A stretch of 64,000 bases of DNA from Labrenzia sp. OB1 (GTDB lineage Bacteria; Pseudomonadota; Alphaproteobacteria; Rhizobiales; Stappiaceae). The stretch spans positions 1 through 64,000 of the forward strand of contig NZ_JSEP01000009.1 of assembly GCF_001624695.1 (NCBI RefSeq). Reading direction: 5' to 3'. The notes below the pieces were generated by a model. It did not search any database. It was given only the letters and a program-made list of their open reading frames with translations, and had not been told where the DNA came from. A program made the translations under genes and the position numbers. Positions 15,920 through 24,775 of the stretch are shown here, piece by piece (position 1 is the first letter of the stretch; each line of letters opens with the position of its first letter).

Positions 15920-17425
15920 ATGACAATAATTGAAGGAATGACCAGCGGCTTCCTGCAGGCGGTCAGCCTGGAGGTCCTGCCCTACCTGATAACCGGCGCA
16001 TTTTTTGGTCTGATCATCGGGGTGATCCCGGGACTGAGCGGCCATTTCGCCATGGCCATGGCGGTGACCTTTCTCTATTCGATGGAACCCGGTGCGGGTA
16101 TCGCCTTCCTGCTCGGGGCGCATTCCACGGTGGCGCAGGGGGGCGGCCTGACCGCGATCCTTTTCAGCACACCTGGAACGGGCCAGAACGCGGCAACGTT
16201 GCTGGACGGACCGCCGATGCGCGACAAGGGGCGGGCCGGTATCGCGGTTGGGGCGGCAATGGCCTCCTGTTTTCTCGGCGCAACATTTGGTGCGATCGCC
16301 CTTGCCGCGCTAATCCCGGTCATGCGCGATGTCGTCCTCTTTTTCGGTCCGCCCGAGATCTTCGTCCTGGCCTTCCTGGCCCTGACGTTTGTCGCGATAC
16401 TCGGCAAGGAAGACCTGGCTCGTAGCCTGATTGCAGCTCTGCTGGGTCTTATGCTGGCCATGATCGGTGTCGACAATGTCACCAATGCCGAGCGTTTCAC
16501 CTTCGGATCGGAACATCTGGCTGATGGGCTGTCGATGGTCCCGGTGATCCTCGGCCTGTTTGCGGTGGCGGAGATGATTGATCTTTGGCTTCGCGGTGGT
16601 TCGCTGGCGCAGGATGCCCCGAAAGCCCTGTCGGGGAAGGAAACGCAGCGCCAGATCTTCCATGGTATCCTGCTCGCTTTCAAGCACTGGTGGCTGGTGC
16701 TCCGCTGCAGTGCAATCGGCACGGTCATGGGACTGATCCCGGGACTTGGCAGCGCGCCGGCGGCCTTTGTCGCCTATGGCCACGCCAAGCAGAGTTCCAA
16801 GGACAAGGACACATTCGGCAAGGGCAATGTCAAAGGGGTGATCGGAGCCGAGGCAGCCAATGACGCGGTTGAAGGCGGAGCGCTCGCCTCGACGCTTGCC
16901 TTTGGAATTCCAGGGTCCTCCTCGATGGCGATCCTGCTGAGCGGGTTGTTCATCCTCGGGCTCGAAACCGGTCCGCAGATGCTGAACAGCAATCTCGACA
17001 TCGTCTTCATCATGATCTTCACCATCATCATAGGCAACTTCCTGGGAACGATTGTCGGCATGTTCCTCGTCAATCCGCTGTCGCGGTCGACGTCGGTGCG
17101 AGCCTCCTTCATGGTGCCCGTGCTGCTGTCAATCATCGTGACCGGCGCCTATGCCGCCGAGCGGTCTGTTTTCGATATCGGCATCGCTCTCTTCTTCGGT
17201 GTCGTCGGTTACGTCATGAAGGTGTTGAATTACTCCCGTGCAGCGCTGCTGATCGGTTTCGTGCTCGGTTTTGCGGTTGAAAAGAACCTCTATCTCGCGC
17301 TGCTGCTCGACGGTCCGTATTTCATCCTGCAGCCCGTTCCCTTGATCCTGAGCCTGATCACCGTTGCCTTCCTGACCATCAACATCATCGGCATCCTTCG
17401 CGATGGCCGGAGGAGGCGGATATGA
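15920..17425 (+). CDS. Tripartite tricarboxylate transporter large permease (TctA), system 1
   Basis: This is the large inner-membrane subunit of the ion-coupled carboxylate importer served by tctC1. The 501 residues include about 11-12 hydrophobic segments and the family motif GVIPGLSGHFAMAM near residues 34-47. Its repeat in the second half is GLIPGLGSAPAAFVAYGHA. The conserved GKGNVKGVIGAEAANDA and FGIPGSSSMAILLSG also lie in the second half. It is followed by tctB1 with a 4-base overlap. GGGGA precedes the ATG. Confidence 0.95.
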   Translation: MTIIEGMTSGFLQAVSLEVLPYLITGAFFGLIIGVIPGLSGHFAMAMAVTFLYSMEPGAGIAFLLGAHSTVAQGGGLTAILFSTPGTGQNAATLLDGPPMRDKGRAGIAVGAAMASCFLGATFGAIALAALIPVMRDVVLFFGPPEIFVLAFLALTFVAILGKEDLARSLIAALLGLMLAMIGVDNVTNAERFTFGSEHLADGLSMVPVILGLFAVAEMIDLWLRGGSLAQDAPKALSGKETQRQIFHGILLAFKHWWLVLRCSAIGTVMGLIPGLGSAPAAFVAYGHAKQSSKDKDTFGKGNVKGVIGAEAANDAVEGGALASTLAFGIPGSSSMAILLSGLFILGLETGPQMLNSNLDIVFIMIFTIIIGNFLGTIVGMFLVNPLSRSTSVRASFMVPVLLSIIVTGAYAAERSVFDIGIALFFGVVGYVMKVLNYSRAALLIGFVLGFAVEKNLYLALLLDGPYFILQPVPLILSLITVAFLTINIIGILRDGRRRRI

Positions 17426-18003
17426 GCCTGCGGGATACCGGCATGCGCGAAACAGGCGCAGACAAGAAAATCGCCGTGCGCGACGATGACATTTCGAATG
17501 AAACCGTCCGGGAGGAGGCCAACCGGCACGCGATGGAGGTCGTCTTCCTCCTGATCCTCGGAGCCGTCGTGCTTGCCGCCTTCGTCCAGGCCTTCAGTTA
17601 TCAGCTTGTGTCGTCACGAACGCCTTTTGTGATCATGGTGCCGCTCATCGGTTTGCTTGTCGGGCAAATGGTCAGGCTATTGCGCCAGCGCGGCCTGGAC
17701 TCTGTCCGCGCGCGGGTTCGGGCGGTATGGACCGATGCAGGCTCGGCTTTTCGCAAGTCGCTCGTCTTCGTCGGCTGGCTGGCCGCGCTACAGTTGACCA
17801 TCCTGTTCGCCGGCCACTACGTGGCGGTGGCAGGCTTCATATTTGTGCTCGCCTGGTATCTGTGCGGCGAGAAATGGAAGCTGTCTCTGGGAATGGCCCT
17901 TGCGACCACGGCCATCCTCTATCTGGTTTTCCAGATCGGTTTTCACATCGATCTCTATCCCGGCATGATCTACCGCTACTTCGCCGGTTACCGAAGTTTC
18001 TAG
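17422..18003 (+). CDS. Tripartite tricarboxylate transporter small permease (TctB), system 1
   Basis: This is the small membrane subunit of the Tct system, 193 residues. It has a hydrophilic N-terminus of about 35 residues and four hydrophobic segments (VVFLLILGAVVLAAFVQAF, TPFVIMVPLIGLLVG, LVFVGWLAALQLTILFAG, and a pair near the C-terminus), matching the four-helix TctB pattern. Its ATG overlaps the tctA1 stop (ATGA), so synthesis is coupled. The order C-A-B differs from the second system (B-C-A) downstream. Confidence 0.9.
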   Translation: MSLRDTGMRETGADKKIAVRDDDISNETVREEANRHAMEVVFLLILGAVVLAAFVQAFSYQLVSSRTPFVIMVPLIGLLVGQMVRLLRQRGLDSVRARVRAVWTDAGSAFRKSLVFVGWLAALQLTILFAGHYVAVAGFIFVLAWYLCGEKWKLSLGMALATTAILYLVFQIGFHIDLYPGMIYRYFAGYRSF

Positions 18004-18068
18004 CTTCATTTTCAAGCTTCTCGTGACGCAGAGGAGGACCAATTCGGTCAAATCCGGAGGACATGAAA

Positions 18069-18176
18069 ATGGCTTCACCCTGTGTCGTCAGAGTGCTTGA
18101 CCGGGCAAGAAGCCCGCTCATCGCTCGCTTCCTAAAGGGAGGTCGCCATTTCCCATGCCATTTCGTCTTCATTTAG
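18069..18176 (+). CDS. Possible 35-codon ORF between tctB1 and the bicupin gene
   Basis: An ATG at 18069 has a perfect GGAGG 8 bases upstream and opens a 35-codon frame ending in TAG at 18176. The peptide is basic with two Cys and two His (..GGRHFPCHFVFI at the end). Nothing similar is known to me. It could be a leader peptide, a small protein or chance. It is listed because of the good ribosome site and its position in a 209-base gap inside an operon. Confidence 0.2.
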   Translation: MASPCVVRVLDRARSPLIARFLKGGRHFPCHFVFI

Positions 18177-18212
18177 GAGTTTAAGCCCTAGTTTTCCAAC
18201 GAGAGACACTCA

Positions 18213-19424
18213 ATGCATGACCCCTTAACCGGCAAGGTCCATTGGCATGAACCCCAGGCCGAAGACCGCGCAGGCCACGGCAAGTTCGGCCAGCCGCTTT
18301 CTGAATACGACAGGTTCATGGACGCCGAAGGCATTGGCTGCTTCCGCGGTCTGGGGTTCAACAGCGTCTTCGATCTGCCGTTGAGCGACTGGCCCCGGAT
18401 GGGCGGGCGCGGACACTTCATCCAATTGCATGGTACCGAGGGCAAGTGGGGCTGCTATGTGGTGGAGGTTCCCGCGGCCGGTGGCCTGAACCCGGAAAAA
18501 CACCTCTACGAGGAGATATTCCTGGTTGCGGAAGGGCGCGGCACGACGGAGGTCTGGCTTGAGGAAGGCGGACGGAAGCATGTCTTTGAGTGGCAGAAAG
18601 GTTCGCTCTTCTCGATTCCGGTGAATGCCTTCCACCGGATCGTCAACGCCACGAACAAGCCGGCTCTGCTGATCGCGGGCACCACGGCACCGAATCTGAT
18701 GGACCTGATCGGCAACACCGAGTTCATCTACAATACGCCTTACCGGTTTTCCGACCGCTTTTCACCGGTGCCGGATTTCTACAAGCCGTCGGAAGACATT
18801 GAGCCGGATCCGATCCGGGGGCTGGCGATGCGGCGCACCAACCTGGTGCCGGACGTGGTGAACTGCGAGTTGCCGCTCGATAACCGCCGCTCCCCCGGTT
18901 ACCGGCGGGTGGAGCCTTTCATGACCGGCAACAAGTTCTATCTCTGGCTCGGCCAGCATGAGACCGGACGCTATTCCAAGGCTCATGCGCATACATCCGC
19001 CGCCGTGCTGATCGGTCTGAAAGGCGAAGGCTACACATATACCTGGCCGGAGGAACTTGGGGTGACCCCCTGGAAGGACGGCAACGGCGATCAGGTGCAG
19101 CGGATCGACTACGGCCAGTTCGGCATGGTCAGCGCCGCTCCCGGCGGGGCGCGCTGGTATCACCAGCATTTCAACACATCCAGGGAACCGTTCCGCATCT
19201 CCGCCTGGTTCGGTCCGAACCACCCTAGTCTCGTCACCGGTCTGCGTCCGGGCGCGCAGCAGACCGACTATACCGCCATGGACATCACCGAAGGAGGTAC
19301 GGCCATTCCCTATTGGATGGAAGATCCTCATCTGCGCGAGGAATTCGAAGCCCGTATCCGTGCAAGCGGCGGGACGCTGCGAATGGAGCCCACACGCTAT
19401 GAAAAACCCGAAAGGGTGACCTGA
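18213..19424 (+). CDS. Bicupin protein 1, paired with EutA-like ATPase
   Basis: This 403-residue protein has two cupin barrels. The first (about 75-160) reads EKHLYEEIFLVAEGRGTTEV and GSLFSIPVNAFHRIVNAT; its first metal motif lacks the canonical HxH. The second (about 250-345) has KAHAHTSAAVLIGLKGEGY with HxH, and GARWYHQHFNTS as motif 2. Bicupins of this size include gentisate- and salicylate-type ring-cleaving dioxygenases, but the sequence is not close enough to any of them for a substrate call. The gene is 4 bases upstream of an EutA-like ATPase gene. The same partnership recurs at 38.4-41.4 kb. Possible roles are a metal-dependent dioxygenase or a sensor/activator; the first is favoured by the catabolic context. 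Confidence 0.75.
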   Translation: MHDPLTGKVHWHEPQAEDRAGHGKFGQPLSEYDRFMDAEGIGCFRGLGFNSVFDLPLSDWPRMGGRGHFIQLHGTEGKWGCYVVEVPAAGGLNPEKHLYEEIFLVAEGRGTTEVWLEEGGRKHVFEWQKGSLFSIPVNAFHRIVNATNKPALLIAGTTAPNLMDLIGNTEFIYNTPYRFSDRFSPVPDFYKPSEDIEPDPIRGLAMRRTNLVPDVVNCELPLDNRRSPGYRRVEPFMTGNKFYLWLGQHETGRYSKAHAHTSAAVLIGLKGEGYTYTWPEELGVTPWKDGNGDQVQRIDYGQFGMVSAAPGGARWYHQHFNTSREPFRISAWFGPNHPSLVTGLRPGAQQTDYTAMDITEGGTAIPYWMEDPHLREEFEARIRASGGTLRMEPTRYEKPERVT

Positions 19425-19428
19425 CCCC

Positions 19429-20940
19429 GTGGCAGACACGCCCCAAATTTCGCCTGCTGGCGGGCAGATCTTCTTCTCCGGGGGCTCCCGTAGCCTCATC
19501 GAGGAGGATGAGATCGAGATCACCAGCGTGGGTGTCGACATCGGCTCTTCCACCGCGCATCTGCTGTTTTCCCGGTTGACGCTGGAGCGGTTGGATACCC
19601 GCTATGTCGTCACTTCACGCGAGGTTCTCCATGCCTCGGAAATCCTGCTGACACCCTATCGCGACAATGGTGACATCGATGCCGAACGGCTGGGGGCCTT
19701 TGTCGACCAGCAATACGCAAGAAGCGGCCTTGCCCGGGAGCAGGTTGACGCGGGTGCGCTGATCCTGACCGGTGTTGCAGTGCGCCGCCGCAATGCCCGC
19801 GCCATCGGGGAGTTGTTTGCTGCCGATGCCGGGAAATTCGTCTCGCTCAGCGCCGGTGACAGTCTGGAAGCGGTTATGGCTGCCCATGGTTCCGGCGCGG
19901 CTGCCGCATCCAGAGACGGGCGGACGATCCTCAACATCGACATTGGCGGAGGCACCGCGAAGCTCGCGGTTTGCCGGAACGGTGAAGTGTGCGAGGTGAC
20001 GGCGATAGAGGCAGGGGCCCGCCTCGTTGTGACCGATGCCCGTGACCGGATCGTCAGGCTTGAAGAGTTCGGGGCCAGAGCAATCGGGCCGAATGCGAAG
20101 CTGGGCGATACACTGAGCCGCGACGGGCGGTCCGTCCTGGCGGCAATGCTGGCGCACCGCATTTTGCAGGGCACTCTTGGAGGACTTGAGCCGGTCTATC
20201 ACCGCCTGCCGCCGATCGCTGCCGGCTGGCAGTTCGACGGTGTCGTCCTTTCCGGTGGCGTATCGGAGTTTTTCTACGGCGACACGGCTGAAGATTTTGG
20301 TGATCTGGGTCTGGATCTCGCCCGGCTTCTGCGCATGGACCTCAAGGCGGCGGGGTTTGCCGTGCTGCCAAATCGGGACGGCATTCGGGCGACTGTTGTC
20401 GGTGCTTCGCAATACACAGTGCAGGTCAGCGGCAGCACGGTCTTTCTGGATCCGCTCGAAACGCTGCCGCTCCACAATCTGGCAACCGTGCGGCCGGCCT
20501 TGAAGCTCAGCGAGGAAATTGATCCCGCCGCAATGGAAAAAACCGTCTCGGCGGAGTTGCAACGCCTTGACCTGGCAGGCGGTGCGCAGCCGGTGGCGCT
20601 TGCGTTGTCCTGGCAAGGGTCAACAAGCTTCGCCCGGCTTCACGCCCTGAGCTGCGGCCTGGTGGCGGGGCTGGCTCCCGTGCTGTCGGCAGGGCATCCC
20701 CTGGTGATCGTGACCGACGGCGATATTGGCGGCCTGCTTGGAATGCATTGCCGCGAACACGGGCTGGCAACGAATCCGATCGTGTCGATTGACGGCATTT
20801 CTCCGTCGACCTTCGATTTCATCGATATCGGCGAGGTTCTGCACGCAACCGGAGCCGTGCCGGTTGTCATCAAGTCGCTGGTTTTTCCCGGCGAACCCAC
20901 CCGGCTGGAGACCGAGACATATGACCGGCACCAAGTTTGA
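19429..20940 (+). CDS. EutA-like ATPase (reactivase family), copy 1
   Basis: EutA is an ASKHA-fold ATPase that reactivates adenosylcobalamin-dependent ethanolamine ammonia-lyase. This 503-residue protein has the phosphate-1 loop SVGVDIGSSTAHLLFSRL (about 30-47), ALILTGVAVRRRNAR, a second phosphate loop LNIDIGGGTAKLAV (about 165-178), an adenosine motif VVLSGGVSEFFYG, and the C-terminal EutA block FDFIDIGEVLHATGAVPVVIKSLVF. It starts with GTG 4 bases after the bicupin stop. No ethanolamine ammonia-lyase or other B12 enzyme is visible in the window, so its client is probably different, and the adjacent cupin is the obvious candidate. The 3' end overlaps tctB2 by 20 bases. Confidence 0.85.
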   Translation: MADTPQISPAGGQIFFSGGSRSLIEEDEIEITSVGVDIGSSTAHLLFSRLTLERLDTRYVVTSREVLHASEILLTPYRDNGDIDAERLGAFVDQQYARSGLAREQVDAGALILTGVAVRRRNARAIGELFAADAGKFVSLSAGDSLEAVMAAHGSGAAAASRDGRTILNIDIGGGTAKLAVCRNGEVCEVTAIEAGARLVVTDARDRIVRLEEFGARAIGPNAKLGDTLSRDGRSVLAAMLAHRILQGTLGGLEPVYHRLPPIAAGWQFDGVVLSGGVSEFFYGDTAEDFGDLGLDLARLLRMDLKAAGFAVLPNRDGIRATVVGASQYTVQVSGSTVFLDPLETLPLHNLATVRPALKLSEEIDPAAMEKTVSAELQRLDLAGGAQPVALALSWQGSTSFARLHALSCGLVAGLAPVLSAGHPLVIVTDGDIGGLLGMHCREHGLATNPIVSIDGISPSTFDFIDIGEVLHATGAVPVVIKSLVFPGEPTRLETETYDRHQV

Positions 20941-21439
20941 GGCCCCCCCAAAGTCAGTGACTTCGATCTGGCCCGCGGTGACGGTTCTGGCATTCGCATG
21001 CGTTGTTTTCGCGGTTGCCCAAAGCTACAGCGAAACTGCCCGCCGCTTTCCTTCAATCATCGCCCTCGTGCTTGCCGTGCTGGCGTTGTTCGACATGTAT
21101 GGCCGCACCCGGCTCCCCGGACACGACGCGCTCAACACCTTCTGGGGCAGCGGATTTTCACGACGCGAAATGACCCACAATCCGGGCCTGCGCGACGAAA
21201 TCGCCGTGCTGGGATGGGTGTTGTCCGCGTTCGCCGCCCTGGCGGTGCTGGGCATTCTGGCGGGAGCTCCCCTGTTTACGCTGTTCTACATCTAGCGCCG
21301 GGGCGGACGGCCGTTCGCTCAGGCTGCCCTGATCGGGCTCGGTGTCCTGACCTTCGAATATGGCGTTTTCGAATGGGCCCTCGATTACGAACTCTATCGA
21401 GGGCTCATTGTGGCGGAGGGCGGGCTTTCGGCCTGGTGA
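20921..21439 (+). pseudogene. TctB small permease, system 2, interrupted by an in-frame amber codon
   Basis: The gene starts at ATG 20921 inside the EutA-like gene and codes 124 residues with two to three hydrophobic segments, ending LFTLFYI and TAG at 21293-21295. The same frame continues after the TAG without further stops to TGA 21437-21439. It reads RRGGRPFAQAALIGLGVLTF and then EYGVFEWALDYELYRGLIV. That is just what the last TctB helix and tail should look like, giving a normal full length of about 172. One base change (for example TGG to TAG) explains it. The truncated product would lack the last helix. A sequencing error or readthrough are alternatives. Confidence 0.75.
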
Positions 21440-21462
21440 AAAGTTTCGAAAGGAGGAACGAA

Positions 21463-22404
21463 ATGAAACATCTGTTGAAATTGGGGGTTCTGACACTGGC
21501 GGCCTTGGCCGCGGCGCCGGCACAGGCCGGTTATCCGGAGAAGGGGCCGGTTACATTCGTCGTGCCCTATGGTCCGGGAGGCGGCTTCGACACGATCGTG
21601 CGTACCTTTGCGCCGGAGGTTGAAAAGGTGCTCGGAGCGACCATCGTACCCAAGAATATTCCGGGTGCGTCGGGCACGCGCGGCGGGCAGAGTGTGGCGC
21701 GTGCGGAAGCCGACGGCTATACGATCGGCATCTACAATGTGCCCGGCCTGAACGTCGCCGGGACCCTGGGGCGTGACATTGGTTTCAATCTCGATGACGT
21801 CACCTGGATCGCCAATCTGGCGGAATCCAAATATGCCGTCGCCGTTGCCAAGGACAGCCCGGTCACCAGTCTGAAGGATCTTTGCGGCCTGGGCCGCCCG
21901 ATCAAGCTGTCCGATACGGGCAAGGATTCCACGTCCTCGATCGCATCCGTGATTGCGTTCAACCAGATCGGGTGTGAAATCAACAACATCACCGGTTACA
22001 GCGGTTCGAACGATACGATGATTGCCGTGATGCGCGGCGAGGTGGATGCTACCTTGAAGCCCATCTCTTCCCTGGCGAAGTATACCGATTCCGGCGACTT
22101 GCGGCTGATTGCGACGCTGACGGAAACTTCGGTGGTCGAAGGCGTGCCGTCGACCACCGAACTGGGGTTCCCTGAACTTGCAAAACTCGGCCTCAATCGC
22201 GTGGTCGGTGGACCGCCGAACATGCCCGCAGACGTGGTGGAGACACTTTCCGGTGCGTTCAAGGCCGCGGCCGAGAGTTCCACGATCCAGGAATGGGGCG
22301 GCAGCACCGGGACTGTGATCAAGTATCTGGATGCCGAACAGACAGACAGCATGATGACAGGCGTTTCGGACTTCTACCTGCAATACAAGGAATTGCTTGA
22401 GTAG
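21463..22404 (+). CDS. Tripartite tricarboxylate transporter substrate-binding protein (TctC), system 2
   Basis: This is a periplasmic binding protein of 313 residues. The start at 21463 follows AGGAGG. The signal peptide MKHLLKLGVLTLAALAAAPA ends at QAG (about residue 22). The mature part begins GPVTFVVPYGPGGGFDTIVR, the typical TctC ligand-loop block, and includes NIPGASGTRGGQSVARAEAD. Two cysteines in the middle (LCGLG and IGCEI) may form a disulfide, as in several TctC proteins. It lies between the broken tctB2 and tctA2; a hairpin separates it from tctA2. Confidence 0.93.
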   Translation: MKHLLKLGVLTLAALAAAPAQAGYPEKGPVTFVVPYGPGGGFDTIVRTFAPEVEKVLGATIVPKNIPGASGTRGGQSVARAEADGYTIGIYNVPGLNVAGTLGRDIGFNLDDVTWIANLAESKYAVAVAKDSPVTSLKDLCGLGRPIKLSDTGKDSTSSIASVIAFNQIGCEINNITGYSGSNDTMIAVMRGEVDATLKPISSLAKYTDSGDLRLIATLTETSVVEGVPSTTELGFPELAKLGLNRVVGGPPNMPADVVETLSGAFKAAAESSTIQEWGGSTGTVIKYLDAEQTDSMMTGVSDFYLQYKELLE

Positions 22405-22415
22405 CAGTCTGCCGG

Positions 22416-22436
22416 GCCGGTCCACACAGGACCGGC
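22416..22436 (+). terminator. Hairpin between tctC2 and tctA2
   Basis: An 8-bp perfect stem (GCCGGTCC pairing with GGACCGGC) with a 5-base loop ACACA, 12 bases after the tctC2 stop. It parallels the larger hairpin between tctC1 and tctA1. No T-run follows, so partial termination or mRNA stabilisation is more likely than full termination. Confidence 0.55.
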
Positions 22437-22455
22437 TCCGCCATGAAAGGAAAGC

Positions 22456-23973
22456 ATGATGGGGTTCGAAGCGCTGCTCCAGGCTCTTGCGGACATCGCA
22501 GGCGGTGGCGGCATAATCTATTTTCTGTCGGGTATCGTGCTTGGGCTGTGTTTCGGGGTCATTCCGGGTCTTGGAGGCACCACCGCGCTTGCGCTGCTGA
22601 TCCCGGTCACCTACGGAATGGTGCCGCTGGATGCCATGTATCTGGCCGGAGGTGTCATGGGGTCGACTGCCTTCGGCGGCTCTATTTCGGCCATTTTGTT
22701 GAACACGCCCGGCACGGCTCCAAACGCGGCAACAACGTTCGACGGATATCCGCTGGCGCGCCAGGGAAAGGCGGGGTTGGCCATTGGCGCCGCGGCCTGC
22801 GCATCTTCGATGGGGGGCGTGATCGGGCTCCTTACGCTGATCCTCTTCATTCCGATCGCCAAGGCAATCGTTCTCAGCTTCGGTCCTGCCGAATTCTTCC
22901 TGCTGACCATATTGGGGCTGACCGCAATTGCAGTCTCCGTTCGCGGGAAGATGTTGCGCGGCCTGATCGCGGGAGCGGTCGGACTGACTCTCGCATTCGT
23001 CGGATCGGACATGATTTTGGGCGACCTGCGCTTCACGGGCGGTCTCAACTATCTCTGGGACGGCGTTCCGCTCGTCCCCACGCTGACCGGCATGTTCGCT
23101 ATCTCCCAGATGATCGAGCTGGCGTTGAAAGGGGGCTCGGTGGCAACAGTTGGGGACAAGGACGTGGCGGCCATGAAGATCACGGGAGTGGGGGAAGGGG
23201 TTCTTGCCGTTTTCCGTCACTGGCCGGTCCTCTTGCGCGGGTCGGTCATCGGCACTCTGATCGGAGCCATTCCCGGTCTCGGTGGCACGGTTGCCTCCTT
23301 CCTGGCCTACAGTTCGACCGTTCAGACGGACAAGCATCCGGAGACTTACGGCAAGGGCAACATTCGCGGTGTAATCGCGCCGGAGTCGGCCAACAACGCC
23401 AAGGATGGCGGATCACTGATCCCTACCGTGGCTTTCGGCATACCCGGCAGCGCCGAGACCGCGATCTTTCTCGGCATCCTGGTGCTCCACGGAATGGACC
23501 CGGGGCCGATGATCCTTCTGCAGCACGAAGGAGAAATCTACGGGCTGATTGTCGCGATCACCCTTGCCTCGGTCGGGGCATCGCTTCTCGGCCTGGCGAT
23601 TTCGCGGTTTCTGGTCCTGATCACACGCATCGACGTAGGCATAGTGGCTCCAGTGGTGATTGCCGTTTCGCTGACCGGGGTCTACGTGCTTGAAGGTCGC
23701 ATGGCGGACGTGCTGTTGACCATGATCATGGGACTGGTCGGCTATTTGATGATCCGCTTCGACTATCCGAGGCTGACGCTGGTGATTGCTCTCGTGCTCG
23801 GCGAAACCGCTGAACGGTCCTTTCACCAGGTTCAGCAGATCTCCGACGGACATGCACTGCAGTTCATACTGGGGCGGCCCGTGGCGACGATCCTGTTGCT
23901 CGCCACGCTCATGACCTTCCTGTTGCCTGTGGCGCGCAAGCTGCTGGAGAAGCGCAAGGTTTTACGGAACTGA
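22456..23973 (+). CDS. Tripartite tricarboxylate transporter large permease (TctA), system 2
   Basis: This 505-residue inner-membrane permease has the TctA motifs GVIPGLGGTTALALLIP (about 35-51) and GAIPGLGGTVASFLAYSS (about 270-287). The conserved GKGNIRGVIAPESANNAKDGG and FGIPGSAETAIFLGI are also present. The start is ATG ATG at 22456 with GAAAGG upstream. It is the last gene of the long plus-strand unit that begins at tctC1. Its small partner TctB2 is interrupted, so it may work with TctB1 or not at all. Confidence 0.94.
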   Translation: MMGFEALLQALADIAGGGGIIYFLSGIVLGLCFGVIPGLGGTTALALLIPVTYGMVPLDAMYLAGGVMGSTAFGGSISAILLNTPGTAPNAATTFDGYPLARQGKAGLAIGAAACASSMGGVIGLLTLILFIPIAKAIVLSFGPAEFFLLTILGLTAIAVSVRGKMLRGLIAGAVGLTLAFVGSDMILGDLRFTGGLNYLWDGVPLVPTLTGMFAISQMIELALKGGSVATVGDKDVAAMKITGVGEGVLAVFRHWPVLLRGSVIGTLIGAIPGLGGTVASFLAYSSTVQTDKHPETYGKGNIRGVIAPESANNAKDGGSLIPTVAFGIPGSAETAIFLGILVLHGMDPGPMILLQHEGEIYGLIVAITLASVGASLLGLAISRFLVLITRIDVGIVAPVVIAVSLTGVYVLEGRMADVLLTMIMGLVGYLMIRFDYPRLTLVIALVLGETAERSFHQVQQISDGHALQFILGRPVATILLLATLMTFLLPVARKLLEKRKVLRN

Positions 23974-24129
23974 AGACTGGTCCGGCGGTTCCGCAAAGGC
24001 CGCCGGGCCAGTGTGCTCCATGGAACACGCTGGATGCGTCTGTGCACGGAACGGCCCGCGGCCAACGAACCAGGCGGGATATCGCAGCACCGAACCCGGC
24101 GGGGCGATCAGTTCTCCGTTAACGGCACG

Positions 24130-24157
24130 CAAAAAAGGCGGCCAATTCAGGGCCGCC
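24130..24157 (-). terminator. Intrinsic terminator after the ferredoxin gene
   Basis: Read on the minus strand: GGGCCGCC stem side, 6-base loop, GGCGGCC, then TTTTTT. It is 25 bases beyond the ferredoxin stop and in the right orientation for it. The plus-strand tctA2 gene converges on the same gap. Confidence 0.8.
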
Positions 24158-24181
24158 GTGGGCGAGGGGAGCTTGGGAGAG

Positions 24182-24508
24182 TTAGTCCTTTGAAACCGCG
24201 ATGACGACATGGGTGTCGTCGGGACGGACTTCATAGGTTCTGAGCGGGATCATGCACGGAGGCGCGACGACCTCGCCGTTGCGGATGTCGAAGCATCCGC
24301 CATGGAAGTCGCATTCAATGACATAACCATCCAGGAAGCCCTCGGCGAGCGATCCCGGACCGTGGGTGCACAGGTCATCGGTCACGTAGAACAGGCCTTC
24401 GACATTATAGACGGCCAAGACCAGATCGCCGTTTTCCACCTTTATGGCTTCACCTTCCGGCACCTCGGACTTTTCGCAAAGCTTCAAGGTTGTCAGGGTC
24501 TGTGTCAT
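24182..24508 (-). CDS. Rieske [2Fe-2S] ferredoxin of a ring-hydroxylating oxygenase
   Basis: This 108-residue electron carrier has the Rieske cluster motif CTHGPGSL (about 47-54) and CDFHGGCFD (about 66-74), i.e. CxH...CxxH. The length and spacing are those of BphF/NirD-like ferredoxins without a signal peptide, so it is cytoplasmic. In this island it could shuttle electrons between the reductase at 36.5 kb and the Rieske oxygenase at 41.5 kb. Phthalate-type oxygenases usually take electrons directly from their reductase, so it might serve another enzyme. It is a single-gene unit with its own operator (24556-24580) and terminator. Confidence 0.9.
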   Translation of the reverse strand: MTQTLTTLKLCEKSEVPEGEAIKVENGDLVLAVYNVEGLFYVTDDLCTHGPGSLAEGFLDGYVIECDFHGGCFDIRNGEVVAPPCMIPLRTYEVRPDDTHVVIAVSKD

Positions 24509-24555
24509 TGGTTCCTCGCCACTGTTTTGTCTGCTGGTTCCTTTCGCAAATTATT

Positions 24556-24580
24556 GGAACATCGTTCCGTATGCAAGAAA
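24556..24580. promoter_or_regulatory. IclR-type triple-pentamer operator, ferredoxin promoter
   Basis: GGAAC-atc-GTTCC-GTATGCA-AGAAA. Read on the minus strand it is TTTCT-N7-GGAAC-N3-GTTCC. It lies 48 bases before the ferredoxin start codon. Confidence 0.6.
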
Positions 24581-24707
24581 GTATAAGACGGAAGTTGGAA
24601 GTAATTTGCGCTGGAAGCAAGCGGAAATTTCGCGCGCCAGGACAAGTCTGTTCCAACCGGCTGATGATAAGAGGAAAAATCGTGCAGATGAGGGAGGCAA
24701 CGCAATT

Positions 24708-24744
24708 GTTCCGTATAAAGGAATATTGTTCTGCATAAAGAATT
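24708..24744. promoter_or_regulatory. Tandem IclR-type operator before the first cupin pair
   Basis: Two copies of the 17-bp element, GTTCC-GTATAAA-GGAAT and GTTCT-GCATAAA-GAATT, spaced exactly 20 bases apart. The third-pentamer rule (N3 between sites) is kept. They lie 32 bases before the cupin start codon. Confidence 0.65.
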
Positions 24745-24775
24745 CGGCTAACGGTAAGGAAATATGGAGGTGACG

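Noticed and set aside
19429-20940. Possible ethanolamine utilisation operon
   Set aside because: EutA-like gene only; no eutB, eutC or shell-protein genes are present in the window.
21394-23337. 647-codon minus-strand ORF
   Set aside because: Antisense to tctC2 and tctA2; His/Arg/Gln-rich composition typical of a shadow frame.
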